From Desulfuromonadales bacterium (GTDB lineage Bacteria > Desulfobacterota > Desulfuromonadia > Geobacterales > Pseudopelobacteraceae), in NCBI GenBank assembly GCA_013377095.1, contig JACAAY010000019.1, positions 1 to 57,853 on the forward strand: 57,853 bases of DNA, given 5' to 3'. Each line of letters opens with the position of its first letter. Position 1 is the first letter of the stretch. Shown here piece after piece: positions 43,444-50,783 of the stretch. The notes below the pieces were generated by a model, which saw nothing but the letters and a program-made list of their open reading frames with translations, was not told the origin of the DNA and did no database searches. A program made the position numbers and the translations under genes.

Positions 43444-44798
43444 ACCATGGAGCCCGCATACTGGTGGTCGACGACAAACAGAGCTTCCGTTTCATGATCA
43501 AGGGCTACCTGGATGATGCCGGATATCTGGCTACCTGCGTTGCCGACGGGACCGAGGCCCTGGCGGAACTTGAACAGACCCGCTTTGACCTGATTCTGTC
43601 CGACATGGTCATGCCTGAGATGGATGGGGTTGCATTGTTGCGTCAGGTACGCAGCCGCTATCCGCGGCTTCCCTTTGTGCTGGTCACCGCCCACGGCAGC
43701 GTTGACAGTGCCGTGGCAGCCATGAAAGAGGGGGTTGACGACTACCTGCTGAAGCCGCTCAATCGGGTTGAACTGCTGCTGGTTGTGGAACGGTTGCTGG
43801 ATCATGCAAAACTGCAGGTCAGTTACGACCGTATGCTGGATTCCGAACGGAAAAAATTCAGTTTCCAGAACATCAGCAGCAGTTCGCCAGCCATGGGGAC
43901 GATACTGGCAGCGGGACAACAGGTGGCCGCCTCCTCCCGCACCACTGTTGCCATCTATGGCGAGAGCGGAGTGGGGAAAGAGGTCATGGCCAGAGCCATC
44001 CATATCGCCTCAGGGCAAAACATGACCAGCTTTGTAGCGGTCAACTGTGCCGCCATACCGGAAACCCTGCTGGAAAGCGAACTGTTCGGTCATGTCAAGG
44101 GAGCCTTCACCGGCGCCGACCATGAACGTGAGGGAAAGTGCAGCCGGGCCCATGGCGGAACCCTGTTCCTGGACGAGATCGGCGATATGCCGCTGTCGCT
44201 CCAGCCCAAACTGCTGCGCCTGCTTGAAGAACGGGTCTATGAAAAGGTAGGCTCAGATCGGCAGCAGCCAACCGACTTCAGGATCATCGTTGCCACCCAC
44301 CGCAACCTGGATGAATGCTGTCAGCAGGGAACCTTCCGGCGGGACCTCTTCCACCGCTTGAACATCTTCCCCATCACCATCCCCCCCCTGCGCGAGCGGC
44401 GCGAGGATATCCCCCAGCTGGCCGAACTGTTCCTAGGCAGCTTCCGTCAGCACCAGGGCAAACAGCTGCCCGGGCTCTCCAAGGCGGCCCTGGACCTGCT
44501 TATGGCCCATGACTGGCCCGGTAATGTGAGGGAGCTGCGCAACCTGCTTGAATATGCCACCATCGTCACCAATGGCGACCTGATCCAGCCCGAACACCTG
44601 CGCCTGCAGCCGCAGTCTGCTCCCTGCCATAAAAAACCGGCCAATGACCGAATCTCCCTCTGCTTCACCTTCTCACCCGAAGAGTTCTCTCTTGATGCCG
44701 TCACCCAAAAGGCGATTGAGTGGGCCCTGAACAAGTGTGACAACAACAAATCTTCTGCAGCACGCCTGCTGAAGGCCTCCCGCAAGCTATTCTACTGA
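43440..44798 (+). CDS. NtrC-family sigma-54-dependent response regulator, C-terminus cut within the HTH
   Basis: 452 residues. Receiver domain with D10/D11, acceptor D55 (SDMVMPEMDG) and K104-type lysine (LLKPLN). AAA+ domain with Walker A GESGVGKE (about 178-185), the sigma-54 contact loop GAFTGA (221-226) and Walker B GGTLFLDEIGD. The Fis-like DNA-binding domain begins CDNNKSSAARLLKASRK but stops at LFY, where relatives continue for several residues of the recognition helix. A 13-bp repeat (CCTCCCGCAAGCT, 44776 and 44818) spans the end. It sits 65 nt before paired TGTCC-N6-GGACA sites and is the obvious candidate to bind them, if the shortened domain still works. Confidence 0.88.
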   Translation: MNHGARILVVDDKQSFRFMIKGYLDDAGYLATCVADGTEALAELEQTRFDLILSDMVMPEMDGVALLRQVRSRYPRLPFVLVTAHGSVDSAVAAMKEGVDDYLLKPLNRVELLLVVERLLDHAKLQVSYDRMLDSERKKFSFQNISSSSPAMGTILAAGQQVAASSRTTVAIYGESGVGKEVMARAIHIASGQNMTSFVAVNCAAIPETLLESELFGHVKGAFTGADHEREGKCSRAHGGTLFLDEIGDMPLSLQPKLLRLLEERVYEKVGSDRQQPTDFRIIVATHRNLDECCQQGTFRRDLFHRLNIFPITIPPLRERREDIPQLAELFLGSFRQHQGKQLPGLSKAALDLLMAHDWPGNVRELRNLLEYATIVTNGDLIQPEHLRLQPQSAPCHKKPANDRISLCFTFSPEEFSLDAVTQKAIEWALNKCDNNKSSAARLLKASRKLFY

Positions 44799-44862
44799 TT
44801 CGGCTGATTCTACTCCCCCTCCCGCAAGCTGTTTATTGGCCCATCTTTTCATCTCCCCATCC

Positions 44863-44903
44863 ACAGGTTGTCCCGTACGGGACAACCTGTCCCATACAGG
44901 ACA
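44863..44903. promoter_or_regulatory. Paired upstream activator sites, TGTCC-N6-GGACA x2
   Basis: Site 1 at 44869-44884 lies inside a 28-bp perfect palindrome (44863-44890). Site 2 is at 44888-44903. The centres are 19 bp apart, about two helical turns. They lie about 69 nt upstream of the -24 element, the usual range for enhancers of NtrC-type activators. The same pair with the same 19-bp spacing is found at 52697-52731. Confidence 0.8.
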
Positions 44904-44956
44904 TCATACCCGTAACATCCATTGGTAAACCGCTGTAATCAAACAAAACACACATC

Positions 44957-44971
44957 TGGCACGGATTTCGC
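44957..44971 (+). promoter_or_regulatory. Sigma-54 promoter (TGGCAC-N5-TCGC)
   Basis: TGGCACGGATTTCGC: the -24 GG and -12 GC are separated by exactly 10 bases. It matches TGGCAC-N5-TTGC except one base in the -12 box. Expected transcript start near 44983, leading to the small gene at 45049. The identical arrangement at 52784 supports function. Confidence 0.8.
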
Positions 44972-45008
44972 CACTAATCCAGGAAACACACCCGCACCGA
45001 ATCAAAAC

Positions 45009-45024
45009 TGTCCGGTTCTGGACA
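45009..45024. promoter_or_regulatory. Leader-located TGTCC-N6-GGACA site
   Basis: TGTCCGGTTCTGGACA, about 27 bases downstream of the predicted transcript start and 25 nt before the ATG. The start of this site is 52 nt from the -24 T, exactly as at 52836. It may repress (roadblock or autoregulation) while the upstream pair activates; this is inference. Confidence 0.7.
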
Positions 45025-45048
45025 GACGCTTATCATCAGGAGGACAAC

Positions 45049-45273
45049 ATGTCACAGGAAGCGGTTGAGCAGGCATTGGGAAGGCTGATCACCGACGAGC
45101 GCTTTCGCGGTCTGGCAGCAGAATCACTGGAAGCGGCCTGTCTGCAGGAAGGGTATCGCCTGTTCCCGTCGGAGCTGCGGCTGCTGTCCGGGCTGGAGCA
45201 GCAGTACATCAGGGAGTTTGCCAATCAGCTGAACCCCGGTCTGTGCCGGGCAAACACGCCAATTCGGCAGTAA
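45049..45273 (+). CDS. Small MSQ[ED]AVE-type protein, putative peptide precursor-like
   Basis: 74 residues: MSQEAVEQALGRLITDERFR, a helical middle, ending LNPGLCRANTPIRQ. AGGAGG lies 5 nt before the ATG. The N-terminus resembles short proteins annotated as Franean1_4349-type putative RiPP precursors, from memory and unverified; no modification enzyme is nearby. It is the first gene behind the sigma-54 promoter, 36 nt before the metallophosphoesterase gene. A decayed paralogue with the same leader lies at 50217. Confidence 0.72.
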   Translation: MSQEAVEQALGRLITDERFRGLAAESLEAACLQEGYRLFPSELRLLSGLEQQYIREFANQLNPGLCRANTPIRQ

Positions 45274-45309
45274 AATAATCGTTTCTATTCAAAAAGGAAG
45301 GAGATCTGT

Positions 45310-47448
45310 ATGAGCAGCGACAATCCAAAACAGAGTGGAAACCCGGAAGAGGGCAAACGAGTATCGCGGCGGGATTTTTTAAAATATTCCACCGGAACGG
45401 TGGCATGCCTTTCGTTAGGCTCGTTGAACTATGGCTGCGGCAGCAGCAACAACAACTTCACCACACCGCAGGTTTCTGGATACCCGATTGATTCCACGGT
45501 GGTAAAAACGACCGAGAGGATGATTGCATTCCCGTACACTCCGGCTTCCAACCCTGTCACAGCAGGTAAGATGACGTTCCCGGCTGACCCGCTGCAAAGC
45601 CCCAATGGCGGAAATGCACTTACCTGGGATAAACTGTGCCAGATCCCGGATTATGACCGATTGGGCTACGGCAAGTGGGCCTATATAAACTGGCCCCTTC
45701 CCGTTGTGCCACGGTTGGATATCATGCCGGCCGGCTACAGCGCCGCGTCGGTCACCAAAAAAACAAGGCTGCTAAATTTCTTTGCCATGACCGACATCCA
45801 TCTCACCGACAAGGAAGCTCCAAACCAGTTGATCTGCGTCCAGCAGAGTCTTCCGGGTTACGCCGGCCAAAACAGCTCCATCTACTCGGGTGTCATGCTG
45901 TACACCCCCCAGGTATTTGACGCAGCCATTCAGACGGCAAACGCCCTGCACAGGAAAGATCCCTTTGATTTCTTCATCTCTCTGGGTGATGTCTGCAACA
46001 CGAGTATGTACAACGAACTCAGGTGGTATCTTGACATCATTGACGGCAAGGTCATCACCCCCAGTTCCGGCGCCCATGCCGGGGCCGACAGAATTGATTA
46101 CCAGAAGCCTTTCCAGGCAGCAGGTCTGGATAAATCGATCCCGTTCTATCAGGCACTTGGTAACCATGATCACTTCATGATCGGTTCATTCCCTGTCTAT
46201 GAGACTGCTGGTCTTGCCGATTCATACACCAGCGATACGGTCTGGTCCGTATCGAATGATCTGCTCACCCCTGTTTCCACTTTCCCGGCAAATATCGACA
46301 AGAATAGACTAAATGATCCAACTGGCAGGTATTACCAAGGCGTGATCGACGGTACAACTCCTTATGGCACTATTAAATACGCTGGAGCTGTCGGAAATTT
46401 TAGTGCTCCCCCCAAGGTGGTCGCCGATCCCAACCGTCGTTCGCTGCACAGAACAGAATGGCTTGAGGAGTTTTTAGACCCAAAAACCGGTCCGGTTGGC
46501 CATGGTGGTTTTAATCTGGTTACTTCAAATAAAAATTTTGGCCTGGTTGCGGCTGCTGATAAAGACGGTTTTGCCTGTTACAGTTTTCTGCCCAAAGCAG
46601 CAACAGTGCCACTGAAGGTGATTGTGCTGGATGATACCCAGCGTGAAGATGACGGTTCTGTTGATATCCATGGCCACGGTTTTCTTGATGCATCACGTTG
46701 GGCCTGGCTTAAGGCTGAACTTGCCGATGGTCAGGCTGCCAATCAGCTGATGATCATTGCCTGCCATATTCCGATCTGTGTTGCCAATGTCGGTACTGAA
46801 CTGGAATGGTGGCTTGGAGCCTATGATGCAACTAAAAACCCGCACGGAGACAAGTCTACGACAACAAAGAACGCATGTACTATCACGGAACTGGTTACTG
46901 AACTCCAGAACTCAACCAATCTGCTGATGTGGATATCCGGGCACCGTCATGTCAATCATGTCAAGGCATTCATGCCACCCCTCAATGGCACTCCGGATCA
47001 AGGCTTCTGGCAGGTTGAAAGCTCATCCTTGCGTGATTTTCCGCAGCAGTTCCGTACCTTTGAAATTTATCTCAACAGCGACTACACCGTTTCAATCGAG
47101 GCGGTTAACGTTGATATTGCGGTGAAAGAGGGCACCCCTGCGGCAACTTCACGAAAGTATGCCATTGCAACCCAGCAGATACTCCAGAATCAGTTAAAGG
47201 GAAATCCTCCCAATTACAAGACCATGTATGGAATGGATGTCGGTCCTGTAGACCCGACCCGTCCACAGGCTGGTGACCCATTAGATACAGTCCAAGTAGC
47301 CCCGACAGACCCGTCAATACAGTTTGTGGACTTGACATCAAAAGGGGTCCCGTACAACGCGTCGTACAATGCCCAGCTGTTTAAGTATTTGGATCCGGAA
47401 AAAGATATGTATAAAAAACTGGTGCAACTGTTCCCTGCCGCCTCTTAG
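45310..47448 (+). CDS. Tat-exported calcineurin-like metallophosphoesterase
   Basis: 712 residues. The twin-arginine signal SRRDFLKYSTGTVACLSLG has R20-R21. The complete metallophosphoesterase set is seen: MTDIHLTD (about 158-165), SLGDVCNT (about 225), GNHDHF (about 282), CHIPI (about 486) and GHRHVNH (544-550). Long insertions make it larger than typical enzymes and similar to the RPA4764-type family (TIGR03768-like, from memory). Acts outside the cytoplasm on unknown phosphoesters. AAGGAGAT lies 4-5 nt before the ATG. The tatA gene two positions on fits Tat export. Confidence 0.88.
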   Translation: MSSDNPKQSGNPEEGKRVSRRDFLKYSTGTVACLSLGSLNYGCGSSNNNFTTPQVSGYPIDSTVVKTTERMIAFPYTPASNPVTAGKMTFPADPLQSPNGGNALTWDKLCQIPDYDRLGYGKWAYINWPLPVVPRLDIMPAGYSAASVTKKTRLLNFFAMTDIHLTDKEAPNQLICVQQSLPGYAGQNSSIYSGVMLYTPQVFDAAIQTANALHRKDPFDFFISLGDVCNTSMYNELRWYLDIIDGKVITPSSGAHAGADRIDYQKPFQAAGLDKSIPFYQALGNHDHFMIGSFPVYETAGLADSYTSDTVWSVSNDLLTPVSTFPANIDKNRLNDPTGRYYQGVIDGTTPYGTIKYAGAVGNFSAPPKVVADPNRRSLHRTEWLEEFLDPKTGPVGHGGFNLVTSNKNFGLVAAADKDGFACYSFLPKAATVPLKVIVLDDTQREDDGSVDIHGHGFLDASRWAWLKAELADGQAANQLMIIACHIPICVANVGTELEWWLGAYDATKNPHGDKSTTTKNACTITELVTELQNSTNLLMWISGHRHVNHVKAFMPPLNGTPDQGFWQVESSSLRDFPQQFRTFEIYLNSDYTVSIEAVNVDIAVKEGTPAATSRKYAIATQQILQNQLKGNPPNYKTMYGMDVGPVDPTRPQAGDPLDTVQVAPTDPSIQFVDLTSKGVPYNASYNAQLFKYLDPEKDMYKKLVQLFPAAS

Positions 47449-47507
47449 CATTGACGTAGAGGTATTCTCAGTGCCGTACAGTTCCCATAAGCACGTCTTA
47501 TGATGCT

Positions 47508-47542
47508 GAGATCTCCGAGGTATCAAACACCGCGGAGATCTC
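47508..47542. repeat. 10-bp inverted repeat between metallophosphoesterase and tatA
   Basis: GAGATCTCCG at 47508-47517 and CGGAGATCTC at 47533-47542 with a 15-nt loop. No T-run follows, so it may be an mRNA processing or attenuation hairpin rather than a full terminator. Confidence 0.7.
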
Positions 47543-47578
47543 AAACACTACAAACTGATTCAAGAAGAGGTGTGTACC

Positions 47579-47749
47579 ATGTTTGGATTCGGAATACCGG
47601 AATTGATCATCATTCTCGTCATCGTCACCATGATCTTCGGTGTCGATCGCCTGCCGGAACTGGGCGGCGCGCTGGGCAAGACCATCCGAAACTTCAGGAA
47701 GGCCGCGGATGGCAGGGAAGAGATCGAAATCACATCAAAAGAGGCATGA
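47579..47749 (+). CDS. tatA: Twin-arginine translocase subunit TatA/E
   Basis: 56 residues: [20 protein letters not shown] is the membrane helix, [21 protein letters not shown] the hinge and amphipathic helix with the conserved FG, LP and G-K residues. The usual long acidic tail is short ([15 protein letters not shown]). AAGAAGAGG lies upstream. No tatC is in the window. Its place behind a Tat-dependent enzyme suggests a dedicated extra TatA supply. Confidence 0.92.
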   Translation: MFGFGIPELIIILVIVTMIFGVDRLPELGGALGKTIRNFRKAADGREEIEITSKEA

Positions 47750-47771
47750 CAGATCGGCAAGAGAGACTCCC

Positions 47772-48272
47772 ATGAAACTATTGCAAGCCATTAAACGCGA
47801 TTACCTTGAAATTCTGCCGCCGGCGATTTTTTTCTTCATCGCCTTCACCCTGATCCTGATCACCAAGCGGCTGATTCTGAGCGAGTACGGCATCTCCTGG
47901 AGCGGATTCGGCTCGGCGGTTATTGGAGCCGTAATGATCGGAAAAGTGGTACTGATCGTTGACAAACTCCCCTTTGTGAACAGATTTACCGACCGGCAAC
48001 TGATCTACACCGCCTCCTGGAAATGCCTGATCTATTTCCTGGCCGCGCTTCTCCTGCAATACCTGGATCCTCTCGTTCATTCGCTGATAAAACACGAAAG
48101 CTTTCTGGAGGCGAATCGCCGCTTCATGACCGAAACCGTCTGGCCCCACTTCTGGCTGATTCAGATCTGGCTGGCCGTGCTCTTCTTTGTCTACTGTGCG
48201 ATGCGCGAACTGGTTCGCGCCATCGGCAAGGAGAAGGTAATGGGGATGTTTTTCGGCGGTCAAACACTGTGA
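47772..48272 (+). CDS. Four-helix inner-membrane protein of unknown function
   Basis: 166 residues from ATG at 47772 (MKLLQAIKRDYLEILPPAIF); the frame is open upstream but overlaps tatA. Membrane segments at about 17-34, 45-62, 78-98 and 132-150. Charged loops, no catalytic motif visible. It starts 22 nt after tatA and is probably co-transcribed. Confidence 0.75.
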   Translation: MKLLQAIKRDYLEILPPAIFFFIAFTLILITKRLILSEYGISWSGFGSAVIGAVMIGKVVLIVDKLPFVNRFTDRQLIYTASWKCLIYFLAALLLQYLDPLVHSLIKHESFLEANRRFMTETVWPHFWLIQIWLAVLFFVYCAMRELVRAIGKEKVMGMFFGGQTL

Positions 48273-48350
48273 ATTAGTAAACCGGCACATGCCAGGTATG
48301 CAGCTTGGCCAAAGACAGGTAGAGCAATCTTCAGTGAGTGAAGGTACATA

Positions 48351-49364
48351 ATGAAGAAACTTAAGGGAATCCTGGCAATAATGACACTTTTGGCAAACGT
48401 CACACTCATTCCTTGCGGAGAGGGAGGTTCAGCCACCGCTGCTTCAGCCCCGGCAGCAACCGATTATTCACAGGCAACCCATTGGTTGTCGTTACCTGCC
48501 ACGATAAAAAACGTGGATGTTTTTTACCTGTATCCGACGGCCTGGCAAAAGGTCAAGGAAACTGATCCCAACATCAACGAAATTACCAATGCTTCCATGC
48601 ATATCGGTTCAAATGCGGCGTTTGCCCGCCAGGCGACCGCCTTTGAAACGATCGGGAATATCTATGCGCCTTACTACCGGCAAGCGGATGCCGCCTATAC
48701 CTTGACATTGCCGACCCTCGAAGACCGGGATCGGGTTGTGAGTGGTATTCCCACATTAGATGCAGTCGCTGCTTTCGATTACTATATCAAGCACTTCAAT
48801 AACGGTCGCCCCTTTATCCTGGCAGGGCATTCGCAAGGATCGAATGTCCTGATGAATATCCTGGCCGACTACATGAAGGCAAACCCGGCAGTCCATGATC
48901 GCATGATAGCAGCCTATGTCGTCGGCTACTCTGTTACCGGTGCCTACCTCGCGAAAAATCCGCACCTGAAGTTTGCCACAGGTCCGGATGATATCGGTGT
49001 GATTATCTCCTATAACACCCAGTCTCCCAATGTTGCAGCAGGAGCCAACCCGGTCGTTCTGGCTGGCGCCCTGGCCATAAACCCGATTAGCTGGAGCAGA
49101 GAAGGAACCGTCGCTCCAGCTTCCCAGGGATTGGGGTCATTCATGCCGATTGGAGCAACCTTTTCGCACGTTCCCCAATATGCCGATGCCGCAGTTGACA
49201 AAGCTAAAGGAGTGGTGATTTGCAGCACGGCTGATGAAACTGTCTTGCATGCATTAAGTCCGGCATTCGTCAGTGGTGTTTACCACAGTTTTGATTATCC
49301 TTTTTACTACTACAATCTTCGTGCAAATGCTGCCAACAGGGTTGCGAAGTTTTTAAAGAAATAG
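48351..49364 (+). CDS. Secreted DUF3089-type alpha/beta hydrolase
   Basis: 337 residues. The N-terminal signal ends in a possible lipobox region TLIPCGEGG, so it may be a lipoprotein. VDVFYLYPTAW is the DUF3089 start; the nucleophile elbow GHSQG lies in FILAGHSQGSNVLMNIL. The histidine near the end (VYHSFDYPFYYYNL) and an aspartate upstream would complete the triad. Likely lipase or esterase. It lies 78 nt after the membrane-protein gene, probably part of the same regulated group. Confidence 0.82.
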   Translation: MKKLKGILAIMTLLANVTLIPCGEGGSATAASAPAATDYSQATHWLSLPATIKNVDVFYLYPTAWQKVKETDPNINEITNASMHIGSNAAFARQATAFETIGNIYAPYYRQADAAYTLTLPTLEDRDRVVSGIPTLDAVAAFDYYIKHFNNGRPFILAGHSQGSNVLMNILADYMKANPAVHDRMIAAYVVGYSVTGAYLAKNPHLKFATGPDDIGVIISYNTQSPNVAAGANPVVLAGALAINPISWSREGTVAPASQGLGSFMPIGATFSHVPQYADAAVDKAKGVVICSTADETVLHALSPAFVSGVYHSFDYPFYYYNLRANAANRVAKFLKK

Positions 49365-49366
49365 AG

Positions 49367-49728
49367 GAAGAATCATGGGACACCTGGGTGACGGTGGTAC
49401 CGGAGATCAGGAACTTTTTCGGCATTTCCGTACCTCAACCGTTGCGCATTGCCCAGCTGCTGGGGCTGCCACCGGAATACGGCGTGTTCAAGACCTATTC
49501 CTCCTGGTTCAACAACCGTAGCCGTTACGGCTATACCAAGGTTTCATCGCCCTATCCCTGGACCCGGCTCGGCTATACCTACGACTGGGGCAGCAGCAAC
49601 CACACCGGACTGAGCGAATTTGTCCTGCATGGCAGAAAAGTGGACTGATCGGCCATTTCCGTGGGGATCAAGTCGGTCAAGACCACTGCGGAATATTTTG
49701 CGCACGAGCAGTTGAGAAGGGAGCAGTC
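49367..49728 (+). pseudogene. C-terminal fragment of an unidentified protein with an in-frame TGA
   Basis: The frame directly after the DUF3089 stop reads ESWDTWVTVVPEIRNFFGIS, VPQPLRIAQLLGLPPEYGVF and YPWTRLGYTYDWG, and reaches GLSEFVLHGRKVD before TGA at 49646-49648. The same frame continues beyond the stop with SAISVGIKSVKTTAEYFAHE. It has no proper start. It looks like the 3' part of a larger gene left by deletion, later interrupted by a nonsense change. I cannot name the family. Confidence 0.55.
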
Positions 49729-50166
49729 ATGGACATGTATATGCAGTCGGCCATCGAAGAGGCAAAAAAAGGACTGGCCGAAGGCGGCATCCCCATCGGG
49801 TCGGTGCTTGTTCATAATGGCAGAATAATTGGCCGTGGCCGCAACCGGCGGGTGCAAAAAGGCAGCGCGATTCTCCACGGAGAAATGGACGCACTGGAAA
49901 ATGCCGGGCGACAGTCGGCCCAGGTCTACCGGGAATCGGTGCTGTATACGACCCTGTCCCCCTGCTCCATGTGCAGTGGAGCAATCCTGCTGTATGGCAT
50001 TCCGCAGGTTATTATTGGTGAAAACAGCACGTTCACCGGAGAGGAAGAGCTGCTCCGCTTCCGCGGTGTGCTGGTGGATGTGCTGCAGGATCAGGAATGC
50101 ATCAGCCTGATGCGCGCGTTTATCAAGGAAAAGCCGGAGCTGTGGAACGAGGATATCGGGGTGTAG
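49729..50166 (+). CDS. Nucleoside/cytosine deaminase-like protein
   Basis: 145 residues of the CDA fold: zinc ligand and proton shuttle HGEMDALENAGR, and the PCSMCSGAILLYG motif. Length and these motifs resemble yeast cytosine deaminase (FCY1) more than tRNA adenosine deaminase. It deaminates a pyrimidine or related base in the cytoplasm. AGAAGGGAG upstream of the ATG. Not obviously linked to the phosphatase genes. Confidence 0.85.
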   Translation: MDMYMQSAIEEAKKGLAEGGIPIGSVLVHNGRIIGRGRNRRVQKGSAILHGEMDALENAGRQSAQVYRESVLYTTLSPCSMCSGAILLYGIPQVIIGENSTFTGEEELLRFRGVLVDVLQDQECISLMRAFIKEKPELWNEDIGV

Positions 50167-50175
50167 TGGTATAAC

Positions 50176-50191
50176 CGTCCGGCACTGGACA
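50176..50191. promoter_or_regulatory. Degenerate copy of the leader TGTCC-N6-GGACA site
   Basis: CGTCCGGCACTGGACA, 26 nt before the ATG at 50217, against 25 nt in the intact copy at 45009. The first T is now C. There is no sigma-54 element or site pair upstream, where the deaminase gene stands. The flanking bases also resemble those of the intact copy. Confidence 0.6.
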
Positions 50192-50216
50192 GGTGCAAGT
50201 ATCAGGGGAGTCTGTC

Positions 50217-50543
50217 ATGTCACAGGATGCGGTTGAGCGGGTACTGGGCCGGCTGTTGACCGACAAATGGTTTCGCCTCCGGTCTGATGATTCGCTGGAG
50301 ACGGTTACCCTTCAGGAGCGGTATCACCTGAACACAGCGGAACTGCGGATGTTCCCGGCAATCTTTCCACCGTGGGCCAGCAGAATGTTACCCGGCTGGG
50401 ATCGTGGTATCGCGATTTCTTTTCCACGTGATCGCAACCCTGGACCAGATGCGTCAGAGTACGACCCTGACGTTGAATACGGTTCCCCAGCGCATCCCCC
50501 TGGCAATCCCCGCCTGCGGTGGACGCTACGATTGCCCCTGTGA
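50217..50543 (+). pseudogene. Decayed paralogue of the small MSQ[ED]AVE protein
   Basis: Begins MSQDAVERVLGRLLTDKWFR and follows the 45049 protein to about residue 42 (TAELRMF), where similarity ends and an unrelated proline- and arginine-rich frame continues. AGGGGAG precedes the ATG. The DNA from 50176 to about 50345 is clearly related to 45009-45180. It is a duplicated, truncated copy. Confidence 0.65.
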
Positions 50544-50613
50544 CCAGTTCAAAAGCTTCATTGCCGCCCATGTGCGCCAGGATTACCTCGTTACGGCGCC
50601 CACTACGCGCTGA
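50404..50613 (+). pseudogene. C-terminal remnant of a phosphatase-like protein
   Basis: In the neighbouring plus-strand frame: TLTLNTVPQRIPLAIPACGG followed by RYDCPCDQFKSFIAAHVRQDYL. The C.G...DCPC..F pattern resembles the C-terminus of acid phosphatase-like proteins. No start and no catalytic part remain. It overlaps the decayed small gene, so an original pair (small gene then phosphatase) has been fused by a deletion. Confidence 0.45.
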
Positions 50614-50651
50614 GAGGTGTTTCTATCGCCGCCTGAAAACAGGAGAAACCG

Positions 50652-50783
50652 ATGCGTATACTCCTCTTCGTATTCTTTCCAGCGTCCCGATGCTGTCAAC
50701 CTGCAGCAGCGGCAGAAGTAAAACGGTTTAAAGGTCAATACTCTGTTGTGGTGAATACTCCTGTTGAAAAACCGGTCTCATGA
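50652..50783 (+). CDS. Very short open frame coupled to the diguanylate cyclase gene
   Basis: 43 codons, MRILLFVFFPASRCCQPAAA then VKRFKGQYSVVVNTPVEKPVS. CAGGAGAAACC gives a good ribosome site and the stop overlaps the next ATG by 4 nt. The first residues look like a signal peptide cut short. It may be the relic of a secreted partner protein of the 7TM diguanylate cyclase, or a leader peptide. Confidence 0.4.
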   Translation: MRILLFVFFPASRCCQPAAAAEVKRFKGQYSVVVNTPVEKPVS

